In this document: positions 19,928-31,505 of the stretch, piece after piece
How the letters are laid out: every line of letters begins with the position of its first letter
How positions within the stretch are numbered: position 1 is the stretch's first letter
Assembly: GCF_000772965.1 (NCBI RefSeq)
Contig: NZ_JPVQ01000015.1
Location: 22,565 to 86,564 of the forward strand
Direction of reading: 5' to 3'
From: Ureibacillus massiliensis 4400831 = CIP 108448 = CCUG 49529
GTDB lineage: Bacteria; Bacillota; Bacilli; Bacillales_A; Planococcaceae
DNA: 64,000 bases
Notes under the pieces: generated by a model
Told to the model about the DNA's origin: nothing
The model's database searches: none
What the model saw: the letters and a program-made list of their open reading frames with translations, nothing else
Program-made: the position numbers and the translations under genes

Positions 19928-20671
19928 TCATTCAAATTCATATGAAATGGCAGAAAGCGCATAAACGGGCGCTGTTTCTGCTCGTAATATTCTTGGTCCA
20001 AGTGACATCGTTTCCGCACCAGCTTTAATAAGGCTTTCTGCTTCAATCCGAGAAATTCCACCTTCAGGGCCAAATACTAATAAAATAGACTTCGATTCAT
20101 TATCATACACTTTTTTTAGTTTATCCGCAAATCTTGTGCGTATTTCTCCCTTAGCATCTTCTTCATCTGCTACAAAGACTGCATCGTAATTTTGAATAAT
20201 TGATAATAACTCTTTAAAAGAAATCGGACTTGCTATATTCGGTACAACAGTTCGGTGAGATTGTTCTGCCGCTTCCTGAGCAATTTTTTGTAGTCGTTCT
20301 GTTTTCTTTTCCCCTTTTTTGTCGTCCCATTTTACAATAGAGCGTTCTGCTTTAAAGGGGATAAGACCATTCATCCCTAACTCTGTCCCTTTTTGGGCAA
20401 TAAACTCTAATTTATCCCCTTTGGGAAGGCCACATGCAATATCGACACGAATAGGCATTTCAGGAGACGGAACAATTACTCCAGTACTTCGAATCATTAC
20501 ATCCAGTCCAATATTAACAATTTCACATATGTATGCAACCTGAGATACGACAGCAACAATTTTGTCCCCAACTTCCATACGCATTACCTTCGTAATATGA
20601 CGTGCACTTTCTCCTGTAACGGTTAATTCATTTTTATCATCAAAAGTGTCTTGTACAAAATAGCGTTGCAT
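19928..20671 (-). CDS. rsmE: 16S rRNA m3U1498 methyltransferase RsmE
   Basis: SPOUT-family methyltransferase acting on U1498 of 16S rRNA in assembled 30S subunits. 247 residues; the SAM knot is visible in LLVFGPEGGISRIEAE and LGPRILRAETA near the C-terminus. Start MQRYFVQDTF at 20671 follows AGGAGGTACG; the longer frame to 20788 has no support. The next gene mtaB starts 16 bases after the stop. Confidence 0.95.
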   Translation of the reverse strand: MQRYFVQDTFDDKNELTVTGESARHITKVMRMEVGDKIVAVVSQVAYICEIVNIGLDVMIRSTGVIVPSPEMPIRVDIACGLPKGDKLEFIAQKGTELGMNGLIPFKAERSIVKWDDKKGEKKTERLQKIAQEAAEQSHRTVVPNIASPISFKELLSIIQNYDAVFVADEEDAKGEIRTRFADKLKKVYDNESKSILLVFGPEGGISRIEAESLIKAGAETMSLGPRILRAETAPVYALSAISYEFE

Positions 20672-20712
20672 TTCGTACCTCCTGCATTCAAATAAGTATT
20701 TTTTTAATAGAA

Positions 20713-20749
20713 AGAGGCTGACCCAAGTGTTTACTTTGGATCTGCCTCT
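20713..20749 (-). terminator. Hairpin between prmA and rsmE
   Basis: AGAGGC pairs with GCCTCT, with an inner CCAAG/CTTTGG-like helix; on the minus strand it is followed by TTTC then a run of Ts. Possibly a partial terminator within the operon. Confidence 0.55.
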
Positions 20750-20757
20750 GTACATTT

Positions 20758-21702
20758 TTAAGGGCGTGAAGCGATAATGGCAACCCAATCTTCCATCATT
20801 AATACTTCATCAATGGTAAATCCTGATTTTTCTAATGCTTCTTTTACTTCATCCTTTTTAAATCCGATAATACCAGAAGTGATATATTTACCACCAGGCT
20901 TTACAATCGAAAAAGCATCGTCCGTAAAGGATAGAATAATTTCAGCTAATAGATTTCCTACTACGATATCCGCTGGTGCACTTACTGAATCCAATAAGTT
21001 ACCATGGAATACTTCAACTCTATCACTCACTCTGTTTAATTCCACATTTTCACGAGCCGCTTTCACAGCAACCTCATCTAAATCTAATGCATGAACTTTA
21101 CGAGCACCTAGAAGGGCAGCACCTATAGATAAAACCCCTGAACCTGTACCTACGTCTATCACTACATCATCCGTTTTCACCACTTTTTCAAGTGCCTGTA
21201 AACACATGACAGTTGTTGGATGCGTACCGGTCCCAAAAGCCATACCTGGATCAAGTTCAATGATTAATTCATCGGTATTAACTGGTGTATAGTCTTCCCA
21301 AGTTGGTACAATTGTAAAACGCTCGGAAATTTTGACAGGATGATAATATTGTTTCCATGCTGTTGCCCAATCTTCTTCATCAACAACAGCTGTTTTCAAT
21401 AGTTGATCGCCAATGTTAATATCAAAGTTTTTTAGATTTGCTAAAGCAAGTTTTATTTCTTCAACAGTTTCTGCTAAAAAGCTAGATGCAGGTAAATATG
21501 CTTTTACAACTACTCCATTTTTCGGATAATCATTCGGATTTAGTTGATATATTTCACCAAATTGATCTTTTCTTTCCTTTACAATTTCTGTTGAATCTTC
21601 AATAACAACTCCACTTGCACCTGCTTCGTGGAAAGTATTCGAAACAGCTTCAACTGCTTCGTTTGTTGTTAATAATGAAATTTCTGTCCATTTCACTTGC
21701 AT
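20758..21702 (-). CDS. prmA: Ribosomal protein L11 methyltransferase
   Basis: Trimethylates ribosomal protein L11. 314 residues. SAM-binding motif I is [13 protein letters not shown], and the post-motif VGNLLAEII follows; the N-terminal substrate-recognition domain starts MQVKWTEI. Position between dnaJ and rsmE is the same as yqeT in B. subtilis. ATG follows AGGAGCTGA. Confidence 0.95.
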   Translation of the reverse strand: MQVKWTEISLLTTNEAVEAVSNTFHEAGASGVVIEDSTEIVKERKDQFGEIYQLNPNDYPKNGVVVKAYLPASSFLAETVEEIKLALANLKNFDINIGDQLLKTAVVDEEDWATAWKQYYHPVKISERFTIVPTWEDYTPVNTDELIIELDPGMAFGTGTHPTTVMCLQALEKVVKTDDVVIDVGTGSGVLSIGAALLGARKVHALDLDEVAVKAARENVELNRVSDRVEVFHGNLLDSVSAPADIVVGNLLAEIILSFTDDAFSIVKPGGKYITSGIIGFKKDEVKEALEKSGFTIDEVLMMEDWVAIIASRP

Positions 21703-21783
21703 TCAGCTCCTCTAAATATTCATAGCAAATCAATAATTTATCATTACTATATTCACTAAGGATTAACCACCTATTCACTGTAA

Positions 21784-22899
21784 TTAATCACCTTTAAATG
21801 TTTTTCTTATTTTATCAAATAAAGAACTACCATGTTCTTCAGGAATATCTCCACTTATTTCAGCAAAATCACGTAATAACTGCTTTTGTTTTTCTGTTAG
21901 CTTTGTTGGTGTTATAACTCTTACAATAACGTATTGATGACCTTGGCCATAACCGTGAACATTTTTAACACCTTTATCTTTCATTCGGAATTTTTCACCC
22001 GATTGTGTTCCTGCTGGTATTTTCAGCTTCACTTTTCCATGAATAGTTGGAACTTCTATTTCATCGCCAAGCGCCGCCTGAGGGAATGTAAGCTTTAGTT
22101 CATAGTAAATATCATCGCCATCTCGTTCGAAATACTCATGATCACTAACGATAAATACAATATATAAATCACCAGCTGGTCCGCCATTTTTACCAGGTTC
22201 ACCTTGACCTGATACGCGTAACTGTTGACCATCGTCTACACCTGCTGGAATTGTAACTTTGATTTTTTTGCGTTTTTGAACTGTACCTGACCCGTGACAA
22301 GTAGCGCATTTTTCAACGATAATTTTACCAGTACCACGACAAGTGTTACATGTTCTTCTATTTACCATACGACCAAATGGTGTTTCAACTGCTTGATTAA
22401 TTTCCCCTACACCATTACATTTTGTACATGTTTTTGGAGAAGTGCCAGGTTTTGCCCCTGATCCGCTACAAGTATCACATGTTTCTTCTGTTGGAATTTC
22501 AATTTCAGTTTGTTTTCCAAACACCGCATCTTCAAATGATATTTTCATTCTGTATTGAAGATCATCACCTTTACGAGGTGCATTCGGATCAGATCTGCGA
22601 GTTGCACCACCGAAGAACGAACTAAAAATATCATCAAAGCCACCAAAGCCAGAGAAACCGCCACCACCAAAGCCGGCACTAGGACCTTCGTGACCAAATT
22701 GGTCATATTGAGCACGTTTGTTATCGTCACTTAAGACCTCATATGCTTCAGCAATCTCTTTAAATTTTTCATCGGCACCTGGCTCTTTGTTAATATCAGG
22801 ATGATATTGTTTAGATAGTTTGCGATATGCTTTTTTTATCTCATCTTTGGTTGCGCTTTTACTTACTCCAAGTACTTCATAATAATCGCGTTTACTCAT
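21784..22899 (-). CDS. dnaJ: Chaperone DnaJ (Hsp40)
   Basis: Co-chaperone stimulating DnaK ATP hydrolysis. 371 residues: J-domain with HPD (YHPDIN, about residue 33), Gly/Phe linker (residues 75-100), four CxxCxGxG zinc motifs ([32 protein letters not shown]), then the C-terminal client-binding domains. Start follows GGAGTGTG. In contrast to the tight B. subtilis operon, 476 bases separate it from dnaK. Confidence 0.97.
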   Translation of the reverse strand: MSKRDYYEVLGVSKSATKDEIKKAYRKLSKQYHPDINKEPGADEKFKEIAEAYEVLSDDNKRAQYDQFGHEGPSAGFGGGGFSGFGGFDDIFSSFFGGATRRSDPNAPRKGDDLQYRMKISFEDAVFGKQTEIEIPTEETCDTCSGSGAKPGTSPKTCTKCNGVGEINQAVETPFGRMVNRRTCNTCRGTGKIIVEKCATCHGSGTVQKRKKIKVTIPAGVDDGQQLRVSGQGEPGKNGGPAGDLYIVFIVSDHEYFERDGDDIYYELKLTFPQAALGDEIEVPTIHGKVKLKIPAGTQSGEKFRMKDKGVKNVHGYGQGHQYVIVRVITPTKLTEKQKQLLRDFAEISGDIPEEHGSSLFDKIRKTFKGD

Positions 22900-22993
22900 C
22901 GTTCACACTCCGCTCTATTTACATAACGTTTATTGTAGCATACTTTGGCTGAAAACTTTTGTGAATTTATTAAAACACTCTGCTTTTCTTAAT

Positions 22994-23113
22994 ATCTAGC
23001 TCCGCACGTTTGCCGCTCGTGTCACTTCGACTCTATCCACGAAGGCAAAAAGCGCCTGCGTGGTTAGAGTCTCCAGCGCACTTCGCGGCAAAACGAACGT
23101 GCTTCGCTTTTCT
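22994..23113. repeat. Cruciform, GC-richer repeat-like element between dnaK and dnaJ
   Basis: Nested inverted repeats: outer GCACGTT plus TGCCGC (23004-23016) pairs with GCGGCA and AACGTGC (23085-23102); inner GACTCTATCCACG (23029-23041) pairs 12 of 13 with CGTGGTTAGAGTC (23059-23071). The ends TCTAGCTCCGC and CTTCGCTTTTC resemble a dispersed intergenic repeat that I recall from Bacillus/Geobacillus genomes. Base composition is clearly richer in G+C than the surroundings. Copy number cannot be judged from one window. Confidence 0.6.
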
Positions 23114-23123
23114 TGTTACAATG

Positions 23124-23158
23124 AAAAAGTCAAAGTCCGTTTTCGGCTTTGACTTTTT
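23124..23158. terminator. Bidirectional hairpin downstream of dnaK
   Basis: AAAAAGTCAAAG and CTTTGACTTTTT with an 11-base loop. It can terminate in either direction; on the minus strand it would end or attenuate hrcA-grpE-dnaK transcription before dnaJ. Confidence 0.75.
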
Positions 23159-23375
23159 CGACTCAAATAAATATCTCAGTAATTTCAATAATGTCTAACT
23201 ACGCCGCTAGCTAATGAATACGATCCTGTACGGGTGAAAATTTAACGTACTTTTATGCGTAAGTCTAACAGGATGTAGTGTTTTTTCGGTCAGTTGTTCT
23301 TTAAGAATTGAAACTCCTAAAAGAATTTTAGTTATCTTTAACACGTATTTCGTGATGTTTTAGAAAGACTACCTC
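23159..23375. other. Intergenic DNA after dnaK
   Basis: No gene seen. A wide imperfect inverted repeat (ATCCTGT and ACAGGAT about 40 bases apart, 23225-23275) may fold in the dnaK 3' untranslated RNA. Confidence 0.5.
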
Positions 23376-25226
<1,851 letters not shown>

Positions 25227-25271
25227 CTATATTTAAACACCAAAATAAGTGCATTTTACAATCTTCAAAAA

Positions 25272-25874
25272 TTATTCGTTTACAGATACCATCGATGGTC
25301 TTAATACGCGATCTTTAAGTTTATAACCTTTTTGAAGCTCACGTAATACGATACCAGATTCTTTTTCAGTATCGGATTCTTGCATAACTGCTTGATGTAC
25401 ATTCGGATCGAATTGTTCACCTTCAGCTACTATGGCTTCTAATCCTTCTTTGTTTGTTGCATCTACTAATGTACGATAAACCATCTCTATACCTTTGTAT
25501 AAAGATTTTGCATCCTCTGAAGTCACTTCTACTTCTAAAGCACGCTCTAAATTATCAATGACAGGCAATAAATCTGTTAGTAATTTTTGAGAGCGGTACT
25601 TTTCAGACGCCTCACGGTCAAGTTGATTACGACGGCGCATGTTATCAAAATCAGCTCTTAAACGTAAAAAGCGATTTTCTTCTTCTTGTAGTTTTGCTTC
25701 TAATTCAGCAATTTTTGCTTCATATTGCTCTTCAACTGAAAGTTCGGCTTGTGCTCCTTGCTCTGCACCTTCAATAGAATCATTTTCAATAGTTTCTACA
25801 CCTTCAGCTTGCTTCTCTTCTTGATTGATTACTTCTTCTAATTCTTGGTCCTTCTTTTCTGTCGCTTCAGACAC
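25272..25874 (-). CDS. grpE: Nucleotide exchange factor GrpE
   Basis: Releases ADP from DnaK. 200 residues: an acidic, Glu-rich N-terminus with long coiled coil (about 40-110) and the C-terminal beta domain ending [15 protein letters not shown] start at 25874 follows GGAGGATTTATT. It lies 12 bases after hrcA. Confidence 0.96.
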   Translation of the reverse strand: MSEATEKKDQELEEVINQEEKQAEGVETIENDSIEGAEQGAQAELSVEEQYEAKIAELEAKLQEEENRFLRLRADFDNMRRRNQLDREASEKYRSQKLLTDLLPVIDNLERALEVEVTSEDAKSLYKGIEMVYRTLVDATNKEGLEAIVAEGEQFDPNVHQAVMQESDTEKESGIVLRELQKGYKLKDRVLRPSMVSVNE

Positions 25875-25886
25875 AATAAATCCTCC

Positions 25887-26921
25887 TTATAGCCCATCCA
25901 TCAAATTCTTCGTAAGAGTGTTAGTAAGGGCATTTCTCATGACATCTATTAAAGAAACTACTCGTTGGTAATCCATGCGGGTAGGCCCAATAATGGCAAT
26001 TGACCCTTTCTGTTCATTCCCTATTAAGTAAGTAGCAGTAATTACGCTACAGCCTTCCATTGCTAAATGGTTATTTTCAGAACCGATTCGGATATGGATA
26101 TCATTATCTTCTGGATGGAATAGAGAAATCACCTGACTTTTCTTATCCATTAAGTCCATCAACATTCTAACCTTGTTTAAATCGTGGAATTCAGGCTGAT
26201 TCAACATATTAAGTTTACCAGCAAAGTATATTTCACTTTCCTTTTCAACCGATAACATTTGGTTTAGTGACTGATAAAAAGAATCTCCCGTTTTTATATG
26301 CTGTCTTAAAACTTCAAGCGCTTCAAATTCTAGCTTTGTTTGAAGTTCTAATAAAGGGACACCCGCTAAACGTTCATTTAAAATATTAACAGTTTTTTCA
26401 ATGTCCGATGCATCAAAGCCTTTCGGTAATGTAATGGTGCGATTTTCCACATGACCGTTGTCAGTTACAATGATAGCCACAGCTGCCTGATCTGTTAACG
26501 GAACTATTTGAAACTTTTTCACACGATGTTTGCCAACATTCGGTCCAAGTAATATTGTTGTGTAAGATGTTAAATCAGACAATATGTTAGCTGATTCACG
26601 AATTAGTTGTTCAATCTCTATCATTTGACTTTTAAATAATGATTGAATCAAACCTATATCTTTAATCGGCATAGTCTTTGGCTGTAACAGGTGATCTACA
26701 TAAAAACGATATCCTTTCTCTGACGGCACTCTCCCAGAAGATGTGTGGGTTTTTTCTAAAAAACCTAACTCTTCTAAATCAGCCATTTCATTTCTAATTG
26801 TCGCAGGACTGAAATTAATCCAATCCTTTTTTGAAATTTGACGTGACCCTACCGGCTGAGCTGAACTAACAAAATCATCAACGATTACCTGTAATATTTG
26901 TAATTGTCGATTTGTTAACAA
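25887..26921 (-). CDS. hrcA: Heat-inducible repressor HrcA
   Basis: Represses the class I heat-shock genes by binding CIRCE; activity depends on GroEL. The winged-helix N-terminus LTNRQLQILQVIVDDFV is clear. The TTG at 26921 is chosen: GAGGTG lies six to seven bases upstream and the product is then 344 residues starting like B. subtilis HrcA. The longer frame begins inside the CIRCE element at 26942, which argues against it. Confidence 0.95.
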   Translation of the reverse strand: MLTNRQLQILQVIVDDFVSSAQPVGSRQISKKDWINFSPATIRNEMADLEELGFLEKTHTSSGRVPSEKGYRFYVDHLLQPKTMPIKDIGLIQSLFKSQMIEIEQLIRESANILSDLTSYTTILLGPNVGKHRVKKFQIVPLTDQAAVAIIVTDNGHVENRTITLPKGFDASDIEKTVNILNERLAGVPLLELQTKLEFEALEVLRQHIKTGDSFYQSLNQMLSVEKESEIYFAGKLNMLNQPEFHDLNKVRMLMDLMDKKSQVISLFHPEDNDIHIRIGSENNHLAMEGCSVITATYLIGNEQKGSIAIIGPTRMDYQRVVSLIDVMRNALTNTLTKNLMDGL

Positions 26922-26935
26922 ATTCATCACCTCTG

Positions 26936-26962
26936 TTAGCACTCACAACTAAAGAGTGCTAA
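26936..26962. promoter_or_regulatory. CIRCE operator
   Basis: Perfect TTAGCACTC-N9-GAGTGCTAA, the HrcA binding site, between the hrcA promoter and its ribosome site. Confidence 0.98.
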
Positions 26963-26972
26963 TGCTATTATT

Positions 26973-27001
26973 AAGTTATCAAAAGTCGCTTTTTATGTCA
27001 A
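26973..27001 (-). promoter_or_regulatory. Sigma-A promoter of the hrcA operon
   Basis: Minus strand TTGACA (27001-26996), 17-base spacer, TAACTT (26978-26973). The predicted start is a few bases upstream of CIRCE, so HrcA would block the earliest transcribed sequence. The -10 is only a moderate match. Confidence 0.6.
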
Positions 27002-27011
27002 TGGAATCGCC

Positions 27012-28157
27012 CTAGTCCCCTAATAAAAATTGCTGGAAAATTTCATTCCCTACAAAGCGTCCTTTTCGACTTAATCGAATTCCCCATTTATCAGCGATTA
27101 ATAGCTCTTCAGCTACAAGCTGATCGATGATACCTTTATATTTATCCAACATAGAAATACCAAATTTCTTCTCAAAGGCTTCGAAGGATACCCCTTCATT
27201 TTTACGTAAGCCTAAAAACATTTGCTCTTCACATTTTTCTTCAATTGTTACTTCATGCTCGTGAAGTATCGGTCTTTCCCCATTTAGAATGGTATCCAAA
27301 TACTTTCTTATTGGCCCTATATTGGAGTATCGAATATTTTGTATATAGCCATGGGCACCTGCTCCTATTCCAACATACTCATCATTATCCCAATAAATTT
27401 TGTTATGTGTTGAAATATGACCATCCTTCGCAAAATTACTAATTTCATATTGCTTTAGGTCATGAAGCTCCATTTTTTTCATTAATATATCGTACATCTC
27501 TGCTTCTAAATCTTCAGTTGGCAAATTTAATTTCCCTTTTGCATACTGAATATAAAACACTGTTTTCGGTTCAACAATTAAAGAGTATGCAGAGTAATGA
27601 GGTAGGTTTAATGCAAGTGCTTTTTCAAGAGTATCCTCCCATTGCTCCATAGTCTGCCCAGGTAAACCATACATTAAATCAATATTTATATTATTAAATC
27701 CAACGTGTCTCGCATTTTCAATTGTTTCGTAGACATGTTCATTTGAATGTGTTCTTCCTAGCTTTTTTAACAAAGTTTGATCAAATGACTGTACACCTAA
27801 GCTTATTCGATTTACGCCACCATTTTTTAATGCTATTAATTTATCTACTGTTAATTCATCAGGATTTGCTTCTGATGCAAACTCAACTAATTCACTTGTA
27901 GGTATTTGCGATTGAATGATCTCCAATAGTCTAGTAATTTGACTAGCAGATAAGGCTGTTGGTGTTCCTCCACCTAAATAAATGGTTTCAATATGATTAA
28001 AAACTTCTGGTTGCTGTTTTTGAATAAGGCTCAATTCTTTTCCTATTGCTTCGATATATTCATCCACAGGTTGGTTTTTAAAAAATACTTTATTGAAATC
28101 ACAATAATTGCAAATTTGGTGACAGAAAGGGATATGGATATAGACACCTCGCGCCAT
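27012..28157 (-). CDS. hemW: HemW, heme chaperone/radical SAM protein
   Basis: Radical-SAM protein related to coproporphyrinogen dehydrogenase but of the HemW type, thought to insert heme into targets. The cluster motif CHQICNYCDF (CxxxCxxC) begins near residue 13, followed by GGGTPT. 381 residues from the ATG at 28157; a GTG three codons upstream is an alternative, and the ribosome site is weak for both. Same order as B. subtilis, lepA-hemW-hrcA. Confidence 0.92.
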   Translation of the reverse strand: MARGVYIHIPFCHQICNYCDFNKVFFKNQPVDEYIEAIGKELSLIQKQQPEVFNHIETIYLGGGTPTALSASQITRLLEIIQSQIPTSELVEFASEANPDELTVDKLIALKNGGVNRISLGVQSFDQTLLKKLGRTHSNEHVYETIENARHVGFNNINIDLMYGLPGQTMEQWEDTLEKALALNLPHYSAYSLIVEPKTVFYIQYAKGKLNLPTEDLEAEMYDILMKKMELHDLKQYEISNFAKDGHISTHNKIYWDNDEYVGIGAGAHGYIQNIRYSNIGPIRKYLDTILNGERPILHEHEVTIEEKCEEQMFLGLRKNEGVSFEAFEKKFGISMLDKYKGIIDQLVAEELLIADKWGIRLSRKGRFVGNEIFQQFLLGD

Positions 28158-28257
28158 TTTCTTCACTTCTTTCTATTTTTAAGACTTTCATATCTACTCA
28201 TTGTAATCGTTCGTCATAATAATTCAATTGTTCTTCCTCGGGGGTAAATAGATGAAA

Positions 28258-28284
28258 AGACAGACTCTCGATTCGAGTCTGTCT
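28258..28284 (-). terminator. Terminator of lepA
   Basis: Perfect arms AGACAGACTC and GAGTCTGTCT with a seven-base loop; followed by TTTTC on the minus strand. Confidence 0.85.
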
Positions 28285-28304
28285 AAAAATACGAATGTAT
28301 TTTA

Positions 28305-28345
28305 TTATTTCTTATCATCCATTTTCAACACAGCCATGAATGCTT
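28305..28345 (-). repeat. 41-bp duplicate of the lepA 3' end
   Basis: Identical over 41 bp to 28424-28464, the last 13 codons and stop of lepA. It would encode only the tail ([12 protein letters not shown]) and no start. It lies 78 bases beyond the real lepA stop, just before the lepA terminator, so the tail plus intervening DNA looks like the scar of a duplication or insertion. Confidence 0.9.
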
Positions 28346-28423
28346 TATAAAAGCAAGGGCATATCGGTGGCAAACCCCACCATTTAGATATATTTTAAAA
28401 GCTAGAAACTCAATAAAACCACG

Positions 28424-30253
28424 TTATTTCTTATCATCCATTTTCAACACAGCCATGAATGCTTCCTGAGGAACTTCTACAGAACCTACTTGTTTCATGC
28501 GTTTTTTACCTTCTTTTTGTTTTTCAAGAAGTTTACGCTTACGAGAAATGTCACCACCGTAACATTTTGCAAGTACGTTTTTACGCATTGCTTTAATTGT
28601 TGAACGAGCAACGATTTTTTGACCAACAGCAGCTTGAATTGGAACTTCAAATTGTTGTCTAGGAATTAACTCTTTTAATTTCTCAACGATTACTTTTCCA
28701 CGCTCATAAGCGAAATCTCGGTGTACAATAAAGCTTAATGCATCGACTTGTTCTCCATTTAATAGGATATCCATTTTCACTAATTTAGATTGTTTATATC
28801 CTATTAACTCGTAATCAAATGATGCATATCCTTTTGTACTTGATTTTAAGTAATCAAAGAAGTCGTACACAATTTCAGATAAAGGCATTTCATAAGTAAT
28901 TTGAACTCGAGTTGTATCGATATAGTCCATTCCCATAAAATTACCGCGCTTCAATTGACAAAGCTCCATTACTGCACCAACATAATCATTTGGTACCATA
29001 ATCGTAGCTTTTACATATGGTTCTTCAACTCGATCAACTTTTTGTGGATCAGGCATCATTGATGGATTATCTACTTTGATTGACGTACCATCAGTTAAAA
29101 ATACTTCGTAAATTACTGATGGTGCTGTTGTGATTAGGTCAATATTAAATTCACGCTCAATACGTTCTTGAATGATTTCCATATGTAGAAGTCCTAAGAA
29201 ACCACAACGGAAACCAAAACCAAGGGCTTGTGACGTTTCAGGCTCATATTGTAGAGCGGAATCATTTAATTCTAATTTTTCAAGTGCTTCACGTAAGTCA
29301 TTATATTTAGCTGTATCGATAGGATATAAACCGCAGTATACCATAGGATTTAATCGACGATACCCTGGCAAAGGCTGTGCTGCACTACGACTTCCTGCAA
29401 AGGTTACCGTATCACCCACTCGTGTGTCTGAAACGTTTTTAATAGATGCTGTTAAATAACCAACATCTCCTACCGTTAATTCTGCTTGCGGAACTGCTTT
29501 TGGTGTATGAATTCCAACCTCAATTACTTCAAATTCCGCACCTGTAGCCATCATTCGGATTTTATCACCTGGTTTAACTGTACCATTCACAATACGAATT
29601 GAGATGATGACACCTTTATACGCGTCATACACTGAGTCGAAAATTAACGCTTGTAAAGGAGCATCAGGATCCCCTGTTGGAGCAGGTACTTTTTCAACTA
29701 TTTGCTCTAGAATATCTTCAATTCCAATACCAGCTTTTGCAGATGCAAGAACCGCCTCTGACGCATCTAATCCAATTACATCTTCAATTTCATTTTTTAC
29801 TCGCTCAGGATCAGCAGCAGGTAAATCTATTTTATTAATAACAGGGAGAATTTCTAAATCATTATCAAGGGCTAAATAGACGTTTGCTAATGTTTGTGCC
29901 TCAATACCTTGTGCTGCATCCACAACTAAAATAGCGCCTTCGCAAGCAGCAAGGGAACGAGAAACCTCATAAGTAAAATCGACATGTCCTGGGGTGTCGA
30001 TTAAATGAAATGTATATTGTTCGCCATTTTTCGCATTGTATTTCAACTGCACTGCATTTAGTTTAATTGTAATTCCACGTTCACGCTCTAAATCCATGGA
30101 ATCTAATAGCTGTGCTTTCATCTCACGCTGAGTAACAGATTTTGTTTGTTCTAAAATACGGTCAGCTAACGTTGACTTCCCGTGGTCAATATGGGCAATT
30201 ATTGAGAAATTCCTTATGTTTTCCTGACGTTTTAAACGCTCTTCTCGATTCAT
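28424..30253 (-). CDS. lepA: Elongation factor 4 (LepA)
   Basis: Translational GTPase that acts on stalled or mis-translocated ribosomes and in 30S biogenesis. 609 residues; G1 [10 protein letters not shown]3 DTPGHVDF and G4 NKIDLP are present, as is the LepA-specific C-terminal domain ending MDDKK. ATG at 30253 follows AGGAGTGGACATGA. The last 41 bp are duplicated downstream. Confidence 0.98.
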   Translation of the reverse strand: MNREERLKRQENIRNFSIIAHIDHGKSTLADRILEQTKSVTQREMKAQLLDSMDLERERGITIKLNAVQLKYNAKNGEQYTFHLIDTPGHVDFTYEVSRSLAACEGAILVVDAAQGIEAQTLANVYLALDNDLEILPVINKIDLPAADPERVKNEIEDVIGLDASEAVLASAKAGIGIEDILEQIVEKVPAPTGDPDAPLQALIFDSVYDAYKGVIISIRIVNGTVKPGDKIRMMATGAEFEVIEVGIHTPKAVPQAELTVGDVGYLTASIKNVSDTRVGDTVTFAGSRSAAQPLPGYRRLNPMVYCGLYPIDTAKYNDLREALEKLELNDSALQYEPETSQALGFGFRCGFLGLLHMEIIQERIEREFNIDLITTAPSVIYEVFLTDGTSIKVDNPSMMPDPQKVDRVEEPYVKATIMVPNDYVGAVMELCQLKRGNFMGMDYIDTTRVQITYEMPLSEIVYDFFDYLKSSTKGYASFDYELIGYKQSKLVKMDILLNGEQVDALSFIVHRDFAYERGKVIVEKLKELIPRQQFEVPIQAAVGQKIVARSTIKAMRKNVLAKCYGGDISRKRKLLEKQKEGKKRMKQVGSVEVPQEAFMAVLKMDDKK

Positions 30254-30277
30254 TCATGTCCACTCCTAATCAAATAC

Positions 30278-30326
30278 GCCTCCGCGAAATGATGACATAC
30301 TTTAAGTGTTGTCATCTGGCGGAGGC
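30278..30326. promoter_or_regulatory. Large hairpin in the lepA leader
   Basis: GCCTCCGC pairs with GCGGAGGC and an inner GATGACA pairs with TGTCATC, enclosing a 12-base loop. It ends about 25 bases upstream of the lepA start on the transcribed strand, close to its ribosome site. Confidence 0.6.
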
Positions 30327-30561
30327 TTTAACCTAAAAAGCATCGTATGCTTATAAATACCAATTTACTAAGAAGATACCACTACTTAGCTAAACTAGAT
30401 TAAATTATATCATTCTAAATAGGTAGTAAGCAACTTGATGATTAACTTAAATGCTTATTTATTCAAAGATTGACTACAATTTGTGAATAATTACTAAAAA
30501 TCTAAAGGATAAAAGGACTTTGGGTATAGTGACATATTTATACTATCAAATGAAAGTAATA
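30327..30561. other. Intergenic DNA between spoIIP and lepA
   Basis: AT-rich, no gene or clear repeat found. It must contain the lepA promoter; no single near-consensus sigma-A pair stood out. Confidence 0.5.
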
Positions 30562-30603
30562 AAAAACGCAAAAATGCTGTCAAACCAACATTCTTGCGTT
30601 TTC
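30562..30603 (-). terminator. Terminator of spoIIP
   Basis: AAAACGCAA...TTGCGTTTT stem with inner AATG/CATT pairing; T-rich tail on the minus strand, 28 bases after the spoIIP stop. Confidence 0.8.
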
Positions 30604-30630
30604 CATTTAGAGATATTTATATGAATTTCA

Positions 30631-31455
30631 TTAAAGTTCCTCTGTCACAAATGTTTTCGAAATGGCTTGAGCTAAAATTGAAACTGTGCGATATACTTCA
30701 TCTTCCGTATTATCAATACCGCCGATTTCTACAACTAATAATTCACCAGCCAAATCTTGGTTGTACACACCGTCAACACCCGCACCCTTTTTCTCGATCA
30801 CTCCTCGAGAAATATTCGGGATGATTTTGTTTAATGAATCACTCAAGGCTTTTGCATAACCTACATTTTCCTTGTAATTAGGATTTTCAGCTCCAATTAC
30901 GAAGGCAATTTTTGCATAAGAAACATTGTTATGCGTTATCGTTGATACATCCTTCTTCTGAGAATCCCGGTGAATATCTAAAATTAAATCATATTCATTT
31001 TGCTGTAACTCTTTCTCAACATATGGGCGCACAGCATCATAGGCTTGATAGAATGCTAATCCATTACGTTTCATTACGCTCATTACATCAACATCTAAAG
31101 TTTTAGGTGTTAGCCCATTTAATCGAAAATAATTTTCTATCATATCTTGCATTGTAAATAAATTCGTATGCTCATCATATACAGCAACTGTACCACTAGC
31201 ACTTTGAACAAATGGCTTATACGTTTCATGAGAATGGGTGAAGTATAACAAAACGTCAAATGGATTTAACGGTTGAGAAACGTCAGTAGCTGTGGCTGTT
31301 TCTGTCTCGTTGCTTGCTGCATAGACAACAGGTTGTTGCTCTGCTTTCGGATATTCAATTTTTTCGTTATTAGGAAATGGTAAGATTCCTGCTATTATCG
31401 GTAAAACAAAAAAGAAAATTAAAAAAGCTGATAAAATTTGAATTTGTTTTATCAT
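30631..31455 (-). CDS. spoIIP: Stage II sporulation protein P (SpoIIP)
   Basis: Peptidoglycan amidase/endopeptidase of the DMP engulfment complex. N-terminal TM anchor (residues 5-25), then an amidase_3-like domain with zinc-site motifs THSHETYKP, LDIHRDS and a late glutamate in VVEIGG. At 274 residues it is clearly shorter than the roughly 400-residue B. subtilis protein; the missing part is the region between anchor and catalytic domain. Adjacent to gpr, as in B. subtilis. The ribosome site GAGAGGATG may be sequestered in a hairpin (31459-31497). Confidence 0.92.
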   Translation of the reverse strand: MIKQIQILSAFLIFFFVLPIIAGILPFPNNEKIEYPKAEQQPVVYAASNETETATATDVSQPLNPFDVLLYFTHSHETYKPFVQSASGTVAVYDEHTNLFTMQDMIENYFRLNGLTPKTLDVDVMSVMKRNGLAFYQAYDAVRPYVEKELQQNEYDLILDIHRDSQKKDVSTITHNNVSYAKIAFVIGAENPNYKENVGYAKALSDSLNKIIPNISRGVIEKKGAGVDGVYNQDLAGELLVVEIGGIDNTEDEVYRTVSILAQAISKTFVTEEL

Positions 31456-31505
31456 GACATCCTCTCCCCTTCCACTACATTATGGAGAGAAGAGGATTTT
31501 TAGAA

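Noticed and set aside
28305..28345. Second lepA gene or pseudogene fragment
   Set aside because: Only the last 13 codons are repeated; no other lepA sequence is present, so it is treated as a duplication scar.
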